This document shows, piece after piece, positions 33,401 to 46,375 of a DNA stretch of 64,000 bases; positions within the stretch are counted from its first letter, which is position 1, and the number at the start of each line of letters is the position of its first letter. The DNA comes from Sporosarcina sp. FSL K6-1522. Its GTDB lineage: Bacteria; Bacillota; Bacilli; Bacillales_A; Planococcaceae. The DNA is taken from assembly GCF_038622445.1 (NCBI RefSeq), contig NZ_CP152019.1, positions 496,001 through 560,000 of the forward strand. The letters are read 5' to 3'. Under the pieces are notes generated by a model. The model saw only the letters and a list, made by a program, of their open reading frames with translations. It was not told where the DNA came from and did not search any database. A program made the position numbers and the translations under genes.

Positions 33401-34088
33401 CTTCAAGAACCATCCATTCAGGTTTATTACCTGAATTACGGAACGATTCAACGACTTCAAGACGTCTAATCGCACGCGTACGGCGTTGTCCTTGGACTGT
33501 TTTCAATTCTTCTTTCAAGAACTCTGTTTCTTTATCCAAATCGATTGCCATTAGAAGGCGTTCGATTGCTTCAGCGCCCATAAGCGCTTGGAATTTAGAG
33601 CCGTATTTTTCACGATAGATACGGTATTCCTTTTCAGAAAGCAATTGCTTTCTTTCCAGTGGCGTATCTGCCGGATCAACGACGACATAGGATGCGAAAT
33701 AAATGATTTCTTCCAAAGCACGCGGTGTCATATCTAAAATAAGTCCCATACGGCTTGGAATACCTTTGAAATACCAAATATGTGTAACCGGAGCTGCGAG
33801 TTCAATATGCCCCATGCGTTCACGACGTACTTTTTGACGCGTTACTTCTACTCCACAACGGTCACAGACGACGCCTTTATAGCGTACACGTTTGTATTTT
33901 CCGCAATGACATTCCCAATCTTTCGTAGGTCCGAAAATGCGTTCACAAAACAGCCCATCTTTCTCTGGCTTCAATGTACGGTAGTTAATTGTTTCTGGCT
34001 TCTTGACCTCACCATACGACCATGAACGAATCTTATCTGGTGAAGCGAGGCCGATTTTCATATACTCAAAATTGTTTACATCTATCAA
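30486..34088 (-). CDS. rpoC: DNA-directed RNA polymerase subunit beta'
   Basis: 1200 residues. Zinc ribbon [20 protein letters not shown] near the N-terminus, the catalytic [14 protein letters not shown], bridge-helix and trigger-loop region [20 protein letters not shown], second zinc site CGTDRG...[13 protein letters not shown]. No large lineage insertion. Follows rpoB by 124 bases with a hairpin in the spacer; ends at a terminator. Confidence 0.99.
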   Translation of the reverse strand: MIDVNNFEYMKIGLASPDKIRSWSYGEVKKPETINYRTLKPEKDGLFCERIFGPTKDWECHCGKYKRVRYKGVVCDRCGVEVTRQKVRRERMGHIELAAPVTHIWYFKGIPSRMGLILDMTPRALEEIIYFASYVVVDPADTPLERKQLLSEKEYRIYREKYGSKFQALMGAEAIERLLMAIDLDKETEFLKEELKTVQGQRRTRAIRRLEVVESFRNSGNKPEWMVLEVLPVIPPELRPMVQLDGGRFATSDLNDLYRRVINRNNRLKRLLDLGAPGIIVQNEKRMLQEAVDALVDNGRRGRPVTGPGNRPLKSLSHMLKGKQGRFRQNLLGKRVDYSGRSVIVVGPNLKMYQCGLPKEMAIELFKPFVMKELVERGLAHNIKSAKRKIERLHSEVWDVLEDVIKEHPVLLNRAPTLHRLGIQAFEPILVEGRAITLHPLVCTAYNADFDGDQMAVHVPLSAEAQAEARLLMLAAQNILNPKDGKPVVTPSQDMVLGNYYLTLERVGASGEGTTFRDANEALIAYHNGHVHLHSRIAIQAGSLNNPTFTEEQNGKLLLTTIGKIIFNEILPESFPYINEPTDFNLQVETPDKYFIAGTVDPKQYLADMELIQPFKKKILGNIIAEIFKRFHITETSRMLDRMKNLGFKYSTRAGITIGISDIVVLPNKDDILQEAQDKVDKVMQQFRRGLITEEERYDRVISYWSNAKDIIQAKLMDSLDHANPIYMMSDSGARGNASNFTQLAGMRGLMANPAGRIIELPIKSSFREGLTVLEYFISTHGARKGLADTALKTADSGYLTRRLVDVAQDVIVREDDCGTDRGLEIGALMEGTELIEGLDERIEGRHTKKTIYHPETGALILEKDALITADATRAIMDAGIEKITIRSAFTCNTKHGVCKKCYGINLATGENVEVGEAVGIIAAQSIGEPGTQLTMRTFHTGGVAGDDITQGLPRIQEIFESRNPKGQAVISEITGEIIEIDEIREGQKEITIQGDVETRKYLAPYNARLKVEVGDKIERGEVITEGSIDPKELIVVKDVATVQEYLLKEVQKVYRMQGVEIGDKHVEVMVRQMLRKVRVIEAGDTELLPGSLLDIHQFADANAEVLQAGKVPATCRPVILGITKASLETESFLSAASFQETTRVLTDAAIKGKTDELLGLKENVIIGKLVPAGTGMQRYRHIVMEQEGENGSAKKVLAE

Positions 34089-34155
34089 GGAGCCTACCTC
34101 CCTTTAGTCTTATCGCTGCAATTGGCTTTTCCCAGCAAGCGCACGTTATGAAACA

Positions 34156-34182
34156 AGAAGGGGATGTGCGACTCCCCCTTCT
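34156..34182 (-). repeat. Hairpin between rpoB and rpoC
   Basis: AGAAGGGG/CCCCTTCT, a perfect 8-bp stem with an 11-base loop, followed by TGTTTC; not a full terminator. It may modulate rpoC or mark RNA processing. Confidence 0.55.
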
Positions 34183-34212
34183 GTCAAATCCACTAGCTCA
34201 TTGGTTCATAAA

Positions 34213-37755
<3,543 letters not shown>

Positions 37756-37811
37756 CCCTCATAAAACAATAATAGTTCTTTGCGAAATCATAAAAATGGT
37801 GTATGATATCG

Positions 37812-37854
37812 AAAAAAACAAAAAGAAAACGAGTTCCGGCAAGAGCTCATTTTC
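37812..37854 (-). terminator. Terminator between the rsmC-like gene and rpoB
   Basis: GAAAATGAG and CTCGTTTTC pair, with TTGCCGGAA in the top, followed by TTTTTGTTTTTTT on the minus strand. Confidence 0.8.
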
Positions 37855-37977
37855 GGTTTGACAAACTTGTATACATTATCAGTATCCCTTTTATGACTAC
37901 TTTTCATGCAAAAGGGCATACGACCGCATTATAATAATTTATGCATTTTACAACATTATCACAACTATTCTTCACCG

Positions 37978-38580
37978 TCAAGACTTTTGGGCTTTCAAAA
38001 TGAAATAACCTTTTTTCTTAACCACCGTTTCCACGTTTCCGAAAAGCTCCGTCAATCGATCCATCGTCGAAGGCGCCCCCTGCTTCTTCTGGATAACTAC
38101 CCACAACTCGCCACCCACTCGCAACTTTGCAAATGCACCTGCATAAAAATTAAAGACCGTCTCTTTTCCTGCACGGATTGGCGGGTTTGTTAAAATCGCA
38201 GCAAACCCCTCTGCTTCTACAGCCGATAACGCATCGCTTGGATAGATCACCACATTCGCGATGTCATTCTGTTTTGCATTATGCGCCGCAAGAGCAAGCG
38301 CCCGTTCATTCACATCCACCATATGGACGTTCCGTTCGGGAAAAGATGCGCCGATCGATAGACCAATCGGACCATAGCCACAACCGACGTCAAGAATCGC
38401 CCCTTCCGGCTCAGGTGCTACAAAAGATTCTGCCAAGAGCCGCGAACCGAAGTCCACTTCTCCTTTACTGAATACACCAGCATCCGTCTTAAAACGTAGC
38501 GTTTTACCACGCAACACCGTCAACCAGTCTTTCGGGTCACTTTTCACAGTAGGATTTTTCGAATAGTAATGGTCAGACAT
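37978..38580 (-). CDS. Class I SAM methyltransferase, RsmC-like (YbxB)
   Basis: 200 residues. SAM-binding ILDVGCGYGPIGLSIGASFP and the N6/N2-guanine type motif ILTNPPIRAGKE. Family members methylate G1207 of 16S rRNA in E. coli (RsmC); the Bacillus YbxB protein is shorter, and the exact target is unproven. Between rplL and rpoB as in B. subtilis. GGAGGGTGG site before the ATG. Confidence 0.85.
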   Translation of the reverse strand: MSDHYYSKNPTVKSDPKDWLTVLRGKTLRFKTDAGVFSKGEVDFGSRLLAESFVAPEPEGAILDVGCGYGPIGLSIGASFPERNVHMVDVNERALALAAHNAKQNDIANVVIYPSDALSAVEAEGFAAILTNPPIRAGKETVFNFYAGAFAKLRVGGELWVVIQKKQGAPSTMDRLTELFGNVETVVKKKGYFILKAQKS

Positions 38581-38599
38581 TTATGTCCACCCTCCAGTT

Positions 38600-38792
38600 C
38601 ATTTATACCTCAGCGTATTTACATCTAGATTTCAAATCGAATTCGAGGCCTATAGGATAAAAGTCACAAAGTCGCTACGAACTTAGACAACCTCCCTTCC
38701 TTTGCCCCCCCTTCAAAACCCACGACATCCGCCGAACAGCACAAGAAAGTCGTATCAACTCCACCTCCATCAAACAGCAAGATGAATGAAGA
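38600..38792 (+). repeat. Intergenic repeat copy C (degenerate)
   Basis: Reads in order ATTTATACCTCAGCGTATTT, CTAGATTT, GAGGCCTATAGGAT, AAGTCGCTACGAACTTAGAC, then CCTCCCTTCC, GACATCCGCCG and AATGAAGATAAAAAAA. Each piece matches the same part of copies E, F or A in the same order, but the hairpin arms have decayed. It fills the rplL-rsmC spacer. Confidence 0.55.
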
Positions 38793-38838
38793 TAAAAAAA
38801 CGAAGAAAAGCCCGTCCGAATTCGGCAGGCTTTTCTTC
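38793..38838 (-). terminator. Terminator of rplJ-rplL
   Basis: GAAGAAAAGCCTGCCG and CGGACGGGCTTTTCTTC pair around a short loop, then GTTTTTTTATC on the minus strand, 12 bases after rplL. Confidence 0.9.
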
Positions 38839-38849
38839 ATTATTCAAAA

Positions 38850-39215
38850 TTACTTAAGTTCGATTGCTGCGCCAACTTCTTCAAGTTTCGCTTTCATCTC
38901 TTCTGCTTCTTCTTTAGATACGCCTTCTTTGATTGCTTTTGGAGCGTTATCAACTACTTCTTTCGCTTCTTTCAAGCCTAGGCCAGTGATTTCACGAACA
39001 GCTTTGATAACTTTGATTTTTTGATCTCCAGCAGATGCAAGAATTACGTCGAATTCTGTTTGCTCAGCAGCAGCGTCTCCGCCACCAGCTCCACCCATCA
39101 TTGCAACTGGAGCTGCAGCTGTTACGCCGAACTCTTCTTCGATTGCTTTTACAAGGTCGTTTAGTTCAAGAACTGTCATTTCTTTGATTGCTTCAAGGAT
39201 TTGTGCGTTAGTCAT
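38850..39215 (-). CDS. rplL: 50S ribosomal protein L7/L12
   Basis: 121 residues. N-terminal dimer domain [20 protein letters not shown], alanine/glycine-rich hinge ([19 protein letters not shown]), C-terminal factor-binding domain [20 protein letters not shown]. Binds L10 in the stalk. Follows rplJ in the usual pair; AGGAGGA site. Confidence 0.98.
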   Translation of the reverse strand: MTNAQILEAIKEMTVLELNDLVKAIEEEFGVTAAAPVAMMGGAGGGDAAAEQTEFDVILASAGDQKIKVIKAVREITGLGLKEAKEVVDNAPKAIKEGVSKEEAEEMKAKLEEVGAAIELK

Positions 39216-39281
39216 TATATTTTCCTCCTAATAGTTGTTTTGTCGAGCCTTAGCTCGCAAGTTGTATTTCAGGCTGCTTGA

Positions 39282-39782
39282 TTAAGCGCCTTGTTCTTCT
39301 TTTTGCTCTGCAACAGCTTTTGTTGCAAGTGCGAAGTTGCGCATTGGCGCTTGAAGTACGCTGAGTAGCATAGAAAGTAGACCGTCGCGTGATGGAAGTT
39401 CCGCCAACGCTTTAACGTCTGCTTCTGTTGCAATTGCACCTTCAATGATACCTGCTTTGATTTCAAGTTTGTCGTTTGCTTTTGCAAAATCGTTAAGGAT
39501 TTTTGCAGGAGCAACAACGTCCTCAGTTGAAAACGCGATTGCGTTTGGTCCTGTAAGGTATTCGTTCAACCCTTCAAGTCCTGCAGCTTCGGCAGCACGG
39601 CGTGACATTGAGTTTTTGTAAACTTTAAAGTCAATACCTGCATCACGAAGCTGTTTACGAAGTTCCGTAACTTGGCTAACAGTTAGACCACGGTAGTCAA
39701 CTACAACTACGGAAGCTGATGCTTTCAACTTATCCGCAATTTCACCAACTACTGCTTGTTTAGCTTCTAATACTTTGCTCAT
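39282..39782 (-). CDS. rplJ: 50S ribosomal protein L10
   Basis: 166 residues from [20 protein letters not shown] with a TAGGAGGTG site. A 48-codon in-frame extension upstream reads through the leader and is rejected. Stalk base that carries L7/L12 dimers. It should regulate its own operon through the leader at 39829-39942. Confidence 0.97.
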   Translation of the reverse strand: MSKVLEAKQAVVGEIADKLKASASVVVVDYRGLTVSQVTELRKQLRDAGIDFKVYKNSMSRRAAEAAGLEGLNEYLTGPNAIAFSTEDVVAPAKILNDFAKANDKLEIKAGIIEGAIATEADVKALAELPSRDGLLSMLLSVLQAPMRNFALATKAVAEQKEEQGA

Positions 39783-39828
39783 CTGGACACCTCCTAAAAA
39801 TTTGGGGTCACTTATACCGATATGAAAA

Positions 39829-39942
39829 GCCCTCACATCTACATAGTGTAGACACGAGGGCAGAAAAGTCGTCATCTTAAAAAAAGAGCGTCTTGTCCTC
39901 GGTAGGAATTTTAAGTGGCATGCCACTCCTACTGTCTACGGT
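39829..39942 (-). promoter_or_regulatory. L10 leader with attenuator hairpin
   Basis: The minus strand has GACAGTAGGAGTGG and TTCCTACCGAGG, matching the L10-binding leader described for Bacillus rplJ. Downstream is a terminator-like stem GCCCTCGTGTCTAC/GTAGATGTGAGGGC followed by TTTT (39829-39861). Binding of the L10-L12 complex is expected to favour the attenuator. Confidence 0.85.
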
Positions 39943-40001
39943 ACAAATGGTTATATTCACAACAGAAGTCATCTTACCAGAAGACTAACGATGTGTCAAT
40001 A

Positions 40002-40703
40002 TTAGTTTTTGATTACTACGCTTGAAGGATCAATTTTCACAGCAGGACCCATTGTAGTCGTTAAGTTAACAGACTTCATGTATGTGCCTTTTGCTGCTGC
40101 AGGTTTCGCTTTTTGAATTACGTCAAACACAGTCGCTAAGTTTTCTTCCAATTTTTCGTTATCGAAAGAAACTTTACCGATTGGTGCGTGGATGATTCCC
40201 GCTTTGTCTGCACGGTATTCAACTTTACCTGCTTTGATTTCTTCGATTGCTTTTGTTACGTCAAACGTAACTGTGCCTGTTTTCGGGTTCGGCATAAGTC
40301 CTTTTGGCCCAAGAACACGACCAATTTTACCTACTTCACCCATCATGTCAGGTGTCGCAACGATAACGTCGAAATCGAACCAACCTTGTTGGATTTTAGT
40401 AATATATTCCGCGTCCCCTGCAAAGTCTGCACCTGCAGCTTCTGCTTCTTTAAGTTTTTCGCCTTTAGCGAAAACAAGAACACGTTGAGTTTTACCAGTT
40501 CCGTTTGGAAGCACAACTGCTCCACGGATTTGCTGATCGTTTTTACGAGTGTCAATTCCTAGACGGAATGCTACTTCAACTGTTGCGTCGAAGTTTACTG
40601 TGCTCGTTTTTTTAGCGAGTTCAATCGCTTCTTTTACGTCGTATGCCGCCATGCGATCTACAAGCTTCGCAGCTTCTACGAACTTTTTACCTCTTTTAGC
40701 CAT
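40002..40703 (-). CDS. rplA: 50S ribosomal protein L1
   Basis: 233 residues: [39 protein letters not shown], and [16 protein letters not shown]. Forms the mobile L1 stalk at the E site; a known repressor of rplK-rplA translation in other bacteria. Follows rplK by 120 bases. Confidence 0.98.
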   Translation of the reverse strand: MAKRGKKFVEAAKLVDRMAAYDVKEAIELAKKTSTVNFDATVEVAFRLGIDTRKNDQQIRGAVVLPNGTGKTQRVLVFAKGEKLKEAEAAGADFAGDAEYITKIQQGWFDFDVIVATPDMMGEVGKIGRVLGPKGLMPNPKTGTVTFDVTKAIEEIKAGKVEYRADKAGIIHAPIGKVSFDNEKLEENLATVFDVIQKAKPAAAKGTYMKSVNLTTTMGPAVKIDPSSVVIKN

Positions 40704-40756
40704 TTAAAATTTCCTCCTCGTTTGTGGTTTTAACGGATTGAACCTCCCACGAATAA

Positions 40757-40788
40757 GGGTTGCGTGTCCTAAAGAACAAGCGCAACCC
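40757..40788 (-). repeat. Hairpin between rplK and rplA
   Basis: GGGTTGCG/CGCAACCC, a perfect 8-bp stem with a 16-base loop, about 54 bases before rplA. No T-run. Confidence 0.5.
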
Positions 40789-40823
40789 CCACTACAAAGA
40801 AACACCGCTTTACAAGATTGGAA

Positions 40824-41249
40824 TCAGTCTTCGATCGTGATTCCCATACTGCGTGCAGTACCTTCAACCATTGCCATCGCTGCTTCAACTGATGCTGCGT
40901 TTAGGTCTGGCATTTTTTGTTCTGCGATTTCGCGAACTTTATCACGTTTCACAGTAGCAACCTTCTTTTTATTCGGTTCACCTGAACCTTTTTGAAGATT
41001 GGCTGCAACCTTCAGCAATACTGCTGCCGGTGGAGTTTTTGTAATAAATGTGAATGAACGGTCCTCGAATACAGAAATTTCAACAGGAATAATAAGACCT
41101 GCTTGATCTGCTGTACGCGCATTGAATTCTTTACAGAATCCCATGATGTTCACACCTGCTTGACCTAGCGCTGGTCCAACTGGTGGAGCCGGGTTCGCTT
41201 TTCCAGCAGGAATTTGCAATTTAACAACTTTGATAACTTTTTTAGCCAC
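40824..41249 (-). CDS. rplK: 50S ribosomal protein L11
   Basis: 141 residues from a GTG start ([20 protein letters not shown]) with AAGGAGG 8 bases upstream; a longer reading adds 17 non-conserved residues. The proline-rich N-terminal [14 protein letters not shown] is the thiostrepton and factor-binding domain. Own promoter upstream. Confidence 0.97.
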   Translation of the reverse strand: MAKKVIKVVKLQIPAGKANPAPPVGPALGQAGVNIMGFCKEFNARTADQAGLIIPVEISVFEDRSFTFITKTPPAAVLLKVAANLQKGSGEPNKKKVATVKRDKVREIAEQKMPDLNAASVEAAMAMVEGTARSMGITIED

Positions 41250-41251
41250 GA

Positions 41252-41372
41252 GACACACCTCCTTAAGTCCGTGATGTGGTAATAGGGTCGCCCCTCCCAC
41301 TCAATATGTGCCTGCCAGCATACGCTGGTAGTATGTTTAATTTGCCCAGACTGACAGTTTACAGTCTGACCT
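41252..41372 (-). promoter_or_regulatory. rplK leader with hairpins (L1 operator candidate)
   Basis: Between promoter and rplK are CAGACTG/CAGTCTG (7 bp) and CCAGC/GCTGG stems, then GAGTGGGAGGGG and ACCACATCACGG. The last part could be the L1-binding site known to regulate L11 operons; not verified. Confidence 0.35.
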
Positions 41373-41377
41373 TTGAA

Positions 41378-41406
41378 ATGATACCACTATTTTGCAAAGT
41401 TTGCAA
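41378..41406 (-). promoter_or_regulatory. Promoter of rplK-rplA
   Basis: TTGCAA (41401-41406), 17 bases, TATCAT (41378-41383) on the minus strand, just after nusG. Confidence 0.75.
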
Positions 41407-41417
41407 GTGCAAACGGA

Positions 41418-41951
41418 CTACAATTTTTCAACTTGTTCAAAGTCAAGTTCCATTTTTGTTTCTCTGCCAAACATATCAACGGTCACTTTTACTTTGCCTT
41501 TGTCTTCGTCGATTTCTTCCACTTTACCTTCAAAGTGTGCAAACGGCCCTTCAAGTACTTGTACAATTTCGCCAACTTCATAGGCAACTTCACCTTTGCG
41601 TTCTGCAACACCCATTTGTTTAAGGATGAACTCTACTTCTTCCGGTAGCAATGGCGTCGGCTTAGCACCTCCACCTGATGAGCCGATAAAACCTGTTACG
41701 CCTGGCGTATTTCGTACAACGTACCACGAATCGTCCGTCATAATAATTTCTACAAGAACGTATCCAGGGAACGTCTTTTTCATCATTGTGCGCTTCTTAC
41801 CATCTTTGAAATCCGTTTCCTCTTCTTCAGGAATAACAACTCGGAAAATTTTGTCTTGCATACCCATTGTTTCAACACGTTTTTCCAGATTGGCTTTCAC
41901 CTTATTTTCATAACCAGAATACGTGTGCACTACATACCAATTCTTTTCCAT
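41418..41951 (-). CDS. nusG: Transcription termination/antitermination factor NusG
   Basis: 177 residues from MEKNWYVVHTYSGYENKVKA, the conserved Bacillales N-terminus. NGN domain followed by KOW domain (FAHFEGKVEEIDEDKGKVKV). The only strong AAGGAGG lies about 30 bases before this ATG, so translation may begin slightly upstream (ATG at 41957) or initiate weakly. Stimulates pausing in B. subtilis. A terminator separates it from secE. Confidence 0.95.
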   Translation of the reverse strand: MEKNWYVVHTYSGYENKVKANLEKRVETMGMQDKIFRVVIPEEEETDFKDGKKRTMMKKTFPGYVLVEIIMTDDSWYVVRNTPGVTGFIGSSGGGAKPTPLLPEEVEFILKQMGVAERKGEVAYEVGEIVQVLEGPFAHFEGKVEEIDEDKGKVKVTVDMFGRETKMELDFEQVEKL

Positions 41952-42025
41952 ATCCATAATAACAAGGACTTTGCGTCCGTCCCTCCTTCTCCATACAAAA
42001 ATAAGTGACCAGCGTCTAGACAATT

Positions 42026-42055
42026 GAAAAAAACCCGTTCATACTGTCAGACGGG
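42026..42055 (-). terminator. Intrinsic terminator between secE and nusG
   Basis: CCCGT/ACGGG stem with a 12-base loop followed by TTTTTTT on the minus strand. Short stem but a good T-run; it would reduce read-through from secE into nusG. Confidence 0.65.
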
Positions 42056-42089
42056 ATATTTTTCAAGGGGATTATTCATGCTACTTAAA

Positions 42090-42275
42090 TTATAACGCAA
42101 GATACCATTTCATTACCCGTGAAATGCCAAAATCAACAAGTCCGAAGTAAATCGCCATAAAGACAACTGTTGAAAGAACGACGATTGTATAGCGCGTCAA
42201 TTCTTTACGCTTCGGCCAACTGACCTTTCTCATTTCCGAGACTACGTCTTTGAAAAAACCCGTTAACTTGCTCAT
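42090..42275 (-). CDS. secE: Preprotein translocase subunit SecE
   Basis: 61 residues, the short Gram-positive form: MSKLTGFFKDVVSEMRKVSW, then one membrane helix YTIVVLSTVVFMAIYFGLVD. Partner of SecY. Follows rpmG with a CGGAGGT site. Confidence 0.97.
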   Translation of the reverse strand: MSKLTGFFKDVVSEMRKVSWPKRKELTRYTIVVLSTVVFMAIYFGLVDFGISRVMKWYLAL

Positions 42276-42328
42276 TAGACTGTAAACCTCCGAATAAAAT
42301 ATATAATGCTTAGCATAGACAAGTCGTC

Positions 42329-42478
42329 TTACGCTGTCTGTTTATGCATTGTATGTCCATTGCAATGACTGCAAAATTTCTTCAACGACAAACGTTCTGT
42401 TGGCTTACTCTTGCTTGCCGGTACGGAGTAATTCCGCGATCCGCATGTATCACAACTTAAACTAATTTTTTTAGACAT
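42329..42478 (-). CDS. rpmG: 50S ribosomal protein L33 (zinc-binding form)
   Basis: A 49-codon gene starting MSKKISLSCDTCGSRNYSV and ending KKFCSHCNGHTMHKQTA. Two CXXC pairs mark the C+ form. First of rpmG-secE-nusG, with a strong promoter 35 bases upstream. Confidence 0.93.
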   Translation of the reverse strand: MSKKISLSCDTCGSRNYSVPASKSKPTERLSLKKFCSHCNGHTMHKQTA

Positions 42479-42512
42479 TTTTCTCACCCTATACGACTCA
42501 TAGTCTTGCTAA

Positions 42513-42541
42513 AGAGTACCATCTAACATCTACGCTGTCAA
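42513..42541 (-). promoter_or_regulatory. Promoter of rpmG-secE
   Basis: TTGACA (42536-42541), 17 bases, TACTCT (42513-42518) on the minus strand, directly after sigH. Confidence 0.8.
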
Positions 42542-42559
42542 TACGATGGAAACAGATGA

Positions 42560-43210
42560 TTAGCGCACTGCATCCACTTGCATATAGCGCTCAAGTTTGC
42601 GTTTTATCCGCTGAAGCGCATTGTCCACAGACTTCACTTGTCTGTTTAGCTCGTCCGAAATCTCTTGATAAGACTGCCCCTCCAAGTAAAGCGCTAACAC
42701 TTGTTTTTCCAATCCACTCAATACTTTATTCATCTCGTCTTCCATTTGGATAAAATCTTCCTTATGAATCATGAAATCCTCAGGATCATCCAGAAGCGGC
42801 CCTGCAATCACATCGAGAAGTGTACGATCAGATTCTTCATCAAAAACAGGCTTATCTAACGAAACGGATGTGTTCAGCGGAATGTGCTTTTGCCTTGTAG
42901 CGGTCTTAATAGCTGTAATGATTTGCCTTGTAATGCACAGTTCCGCAAATGCTTTGAATGAACTTAACCGATCTTCTTTAAAATCACGAATCGCCTTGTA
43001 AAGACCAATCATACCTTCTTGGATGATATCCTCTCGATCTCCACCCATTAAAAAATATGAGCGCGCTTTCAATCTAACGAACGATTGATACTTCGTAATT
43101 AAAAAATCAAGCGCATCCGTATTCCCTGCGTGAATAGTCGTTATGATTTCCTCATCGGAAAGTCCTGTGAAATCTAATAAGCCGCCACCAACATATGTCT
43201 TTTCCACCAA
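42560..43210 (-). CDS. sigH: RNA polymerase sigma factor SigH
   Basis: About 216 residues of a sigma-70 family factor. Region 2 ARSYFLMGGDREDIIQEGMI with GLYKAIRDF, region 4 SYQEISDELNRQVKSVDNAL. In B. subtilis SigH (Spo0H) controls entry into sporulation and competence. The start is likely a TTG at 43208-43210: GGGGTGATC, nearly a full match to the 16S 3' end, lies 6 bases before it. A GTG nine bases upstream has no ribosome site. A non-ATG start would lower its synthesis. Confidence 0.95.
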   Translation of the reverse strand: MVEKTYVGGGLLDFTGLSDEEIITTIHAGNTDALDFLITKYQSFVRLKARSYFLMGGDREDIIQEGMIGLYKAIRDFKEDRLSSFKAFAELCITRQIITAIKTATRQKHIPLNTSVSLDKPVFDEESDRTLLDVIAGPLLDDPEDFMIHKEDFIQMEDEMNKVLSGLEKQVLALYLEGQSYQEISDELNRQVKSVDNALQRIKRKLERYMQVDAVR

Positions 43211-43279
43211 CTGGATCACCCCGGTTCGTTATCGCTATTTTAACAAGTATACAGTATGGAAAATTTTTGCGTCAACCGT

Positions 43280-43795
43280 TCATTTCATTCCACGTCGCCA
43301 CTTTTCAAATATTTCCGCAACTTCATCCGACAACGGAATTTTCGAAAATGGGCGCCGTTCCTGAATCCCCTTCACTTTTGCCGTGATCATTTTATCGATT
43401 TCATCCATTTCAATTTCGAGTTCTCGCGCCGATTTCCGGAGCGCACCTTGTGCAAAAACAACCCATTGTTCTGTAAAATCTGAGGTTGCTACATGAAGTT
43501 GCACACGGCGACCGCTCAATTCGGAAACCAATTTTTCAATACGCTCGTCCGCCGTTTCGTTTTCCCGCGTAAAAACGACCTCGACATCAAACTGCCGCAT
43601 TTTCGTTTCAATTCCCGGCGTCAAATACGCATCGAACACTATAATGACACGCCATCCTGTATGCGCTTTGTACTCCGCCATTCGCTCTATTAGACGATTA
43701 CGTGCATCGGCAAGTCGCTCTTGTTTCATCTGGCGCAATTCCTCCCATGCACCGATGACATTATAGCCGTCGACGAGGAGTATGTCTGTTTTCAT
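43280..43795 (-). CDS. rae1: Ribosome-associated mRNA decay endoribonuclease Rae1 (YacP, NYN domain)
   Basis: 171 residues of a PIN-like NYN domain: ILLVDGYNVIGAWEEL at the N-terminus, VIIVFDAYLTPG, VFTRENETADERIE and ATSDFTEQ carry the acidic residues. B. subtilis Rae1 cleaves mRNA in the ribosomal A site. Start overlaps the rlmB stop by 4 bases. Confidence 0.9.
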   Translation of the reverse strand: MKTDILLVDGYNVIGAWEELRQMKQERLADARNRLIERMAEYKAHTGWRVIIVFDAYLTPGIETKMRQFDVEVVFTRENETADERIEKLVSELSGRRVQLHVATSDFTEQWVVFAQGALRKSARELEIEMDEIDKMITAKVKGIQERRPFSKIPLSDEVAEIFEKWRRGMK

Positions 43796-44550
43796 CTGCC
43801 TGTATGAAGCGGTTGGCGCTTGCGCAACACTTCATACATTAACAGGGAGGCTGCGACTGAAGCGTTGAGCGATGTCACATGCCCAACCATCGGTAGATGA
43901 TAGAGGAAATCGCATTTTTCTTTTAAAATCCGCGACATGCCTTTCCCTTCGCTTCCGATAATAACAGCGAGCGGTAAAGTGGCATCCATCTGTCTATAAT
44001 CCGCCGATTTTGCAGCGTCCGTACCCGCGATCCAGACACCACGTTTTTTCAATTCCTCCACCGTCTGCGACAAATTATTCACCCGCACAACAGGGACATG
44101 TTCAATCGCTCCCGTCGATGCTTTTGCAACAACGCCGGTAAGCCCTACAGAGCGGCGCTTCGGAATAATAATACCATGTACCCCCGTTGCATCAGCCGTC
44201 CGTAAGATAGACCCTAAATTATGAGGATCTTCAAGTTCATCGAGAATCACGAACAAAGGATCTTCTCCACGTTTCGCCGCCACGCTAAAGAGATCTTCCA
44301 ACTCCGCATACTTATAAGCCGCAACTGATGCAATAATGCCTTGATGATTCACATCCAGCATGCCATCTAGCTTTTGTTTCGGCACAGCTTGTACAATCAC
44401 GCCTGCTTCTTTTGCAAGCGCTAGTATTTCACCGATACTTTTCTTGTTTAACCCTTCCGCAATCCAGATTTTATTCAACTCTCTACCTGAACGCAGTGCT
44501 TCAACGATAGGATTTTTCCCACCAATCAATTCAGCTTCTTGTTCTGTCAT
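43792..44550 (-). CDS. rlmB: 23S rRNA (guanosine-2'-O-)-methyltransferase RlmB
   Basis: 252 residues of the TrmH/SPOUT class. Motifs [31 protein letters not shown] and [16 protein letters not shown] form the SAM knot. E. coli RlmB methylates G2251; the Bacillus YacO role is inferred. Overlaps mrnC and rae1 by 4 bases each. Confidence 0.92.
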   Translation of the reverse strand: MTEQEAELIGGKNPIVEALRSGRELNKIWIAEGLNKKSIGEILALAKEAGVIVQAVPKQKLDGMLDVNHQGIIASVAAYKYAELEDLFSVAAKRGEDPLFVILDELEDPHNLGSILRTADATGVHGIIIPKRRSVGLTGVVAKASTGAIEHVPVVRVNNLSQTVEELKKRGVWIAGTDAAKSADYRQMDATLPLAVIIGSEGKGMSRILKEKCDFLYHLPMVGHVTSLNASVAASLLMYEVLRKRQPLHTGR

Positions 44551-44969
44551 TGTGTCCCCTCCTCTTTCGGTTTTTCGATAAATGCGATTGATTCACTAAT
44601 TAGTTCCGCCACTCTCTCTGTCCTACCAAGCAAATGTAAAAACCCGATTACCGCTTCGAACGCTGAACTGTAATTGTACGTCACGACATCGGTGTTTTTA
44701 GGCACTGACCCCGACTTCGCATTGCGTCCACGCCTCATAACCGCCTGCTCTTCCTCTGTTAAAAAATCTGATTCCTGCATCATTTTCACAACCGCCGCTT
44801 GCGACTTCGCAGAAACATAACGCGTCGCCTCTCGATGCAAAATATTCGGTTTGACACGACCTGAACGCAGGAGATGCTCTCGCACCGCCTGCTCATATAC
44901 CGCATCTCCCATATACGCCAACGCCAATGCATTCAGTTGTTTCACATCTACGTCACGCAAGCTATACAT
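44547..44969 (-). CDS. mrnC: Mini-ribonuclease III
   Basis: 140 residues from [20 protein letters not shown], with AGAGG nine bases upstream; longer in-frame starts at 44978 (ATG) and 44990 (TTG) exist. An RNase III catalytic domain without the dsRNA-binding domain: [52 protein letters not shown]. Matures 23S rRNA ends. Linked to cysS as in B. subtilis. Confidence 0.92.
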   Translation of the reverse strand: MYSLRDVDVKQLNALALAYMGDAVYEQAVREHLLRSGRVKPNILHREATRYVSAKSQAAVVKMMQESDFLTEEEQAVMRRGRNAKSGSVPKNTDVVTYNYSSAFEAVIGFLHLLGRTERVAELISESIAFIEKPKEEGTQ

Positions 44970-44974
44970 TTTAC

Positions 44975-46375
44975 TCATCCTCTTTTCCAACGTGTACCTT
45001 GCGCTGTATCCTCGAGCACAATTCCCTGCGCCTTCAATTCCTCACGAATCTCATCCGAACGTTTGAAATCACGATTACGGCGCGCTTCCAATCGTTCTTC
45101 AATCAATGCTTCAATATCTGCATCCAATAAATCAGCCTCATCATTGAATGGTAAGCCAAGAACACCCATCAAATCATCAAACGTCTGCACAAATTGTTCA
45201 AGTACAGCCTGCTGTGTATTCTTCTCTAGTAAATAGACGTTTGCCAACTTCGCAAGTTCGAAAATCACGGCAATTGCATTTGCCGTATTAAAGTCATCGT
45301 CCATCGCTACCTCAAAATCCTCTTTGCACGCTTGCACCTTATGCATCCACATATCTTGCTGATCGCCTAAGTCTGCCGATGCTTCCAAACGATGCTTCAA
45401 ATTGGCATACGCCGTCTGCACACGCTCCAAGCCATTCTTTGCACTTTCAACAAGATCTTGTGAAAAGTTAACTGGATGTCTATATTGCACAGAAAGAATA
45501 AAGAAACGAAGTACCTTTGGATCAATCTGCTTCCGAATATCATTGACCAACACAAAGTTGCCAAGTGATTTCGACATTTTTTCATTGTCAATATTGATAT
45601 AGCCGTTGTGCATCCAATACTTCGCAAACGGTTTACCCGTCATCGCCTCAGATTGCGCAATTTCATTCTCATGGTGTGGGAACGCTAAATCCTGTCCACC
45701 TGCATGAATATCCATCGTATCGCCAAGATGCTCTCTTGCCATTACTGAACATTCGATATGCCAGCCTGGACGCCCAGCTCCCCACGGGCTTTCCCATGAA
45801 ATTTCGCCTTCCTTTGCCGCCTTCCACAACGCAAAGTCGAGCGAATTCTCTTTCTTGACGCCTTCTTCAATGCGCGCGCCAATTTTCAATTCATCTGTCG
45901 ATTGGTGTGACAGTTTTCCATAGCCGTCAAACTTGCGCGTACGATAATACACATCGCCTTGCGATTCATACGCATAACCCTTATCAACCAATACTTTCAC
46001 AAATTCAACGATGTCCTCGATATGATCCGTTACGCGCGGGTGCACGTCAGCCTTGCCGCAACCAAGCGCTTCAACGTCTTCAAAATACGCGTTGATAAAA
46101 CGGTCTGTCAGCTCGCCAACTTCTTCACCTAGCTCTTTAGCTGTATTAATAATCTTATCGTCAACGTCCGTGAAATTCGAAACGTACTTCACATCATATC
46201 CACGGTACTCTAAATAACGGCGCACTGTATCAAAAACGATAACTGGACGGGCATTCCCGATATGGATGTAGTTGTAAACCGTTGGGCCACAAACATACAT
46301 CTTCACTTTGCCTTCCTCCATTGGAATGAACGGCTCTTTCTTCCGCGTAAGCGTATTATAAATTTGAATGCTCAT
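44975..46375 (-). CDS. cysS: Cysteinyl-tRNA synthetase
   Basis: 466 residues, class [21 protein letters not shown] carries the zinc cysteine and HIGH motif; KMSKSLGNF is the KMSKS loop. Zinc histidine/cysteine region WHIECSVMA. Start overlaps the cysE stop by 4 bases; both are under the cysteine T-box. Confidence 0.98.
   Translation of the reverse strand: MSIQIYNTLTRKKEPFIPMEEGKVKMYVCGPTVYNYIHIGNARPVIVFDTVRRYLEYRGYDVKYVSNFTDVDDKIINTAKELGEEVGELTDRFINAYFEDVEALGCGKADVHPRVTDHIEDIVEFVKVLVDKGYAYESQGDVYYRTRKFDGYGKLSHQSTDELKIGARIEEGVKKENSLDFALWKAAKEGEISWESPWGAGRPGWHIECSVMAREHLGDTMDIHAGGQDLAFPHHENEIAQSEAMTGKPFAKYWMHNGYINIDNEKMSKSLGNFVLVNDIRKQIDPKVLRFFILSVQYRHPVNFSQDLVESAKNGLERVQTAYANLKHRLEASADLGDQQDMWMHKVQACKEDFEVAMDDDFNTANAIAVIFELAKLANVYLLEKNTQQAVLEQFVQTFDDLMGVLGLPFNDEADLLDADIEALIEERLEARRNRDFKRSDEIREELKAQGIVLEDTAQGTRWKRG

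Noticed and set aside
37855..37900. TTGACA on the plus strand behind rpoB
   Set aside because: No acceptable -10 at 16-18 bases and no plus-strand gene follows.
39783..39926. N-terminal extension of rplJ
   Set aside because: It is the L10 leader; the conserved MSKVLEAKQ start has an AGGAGGTG site.
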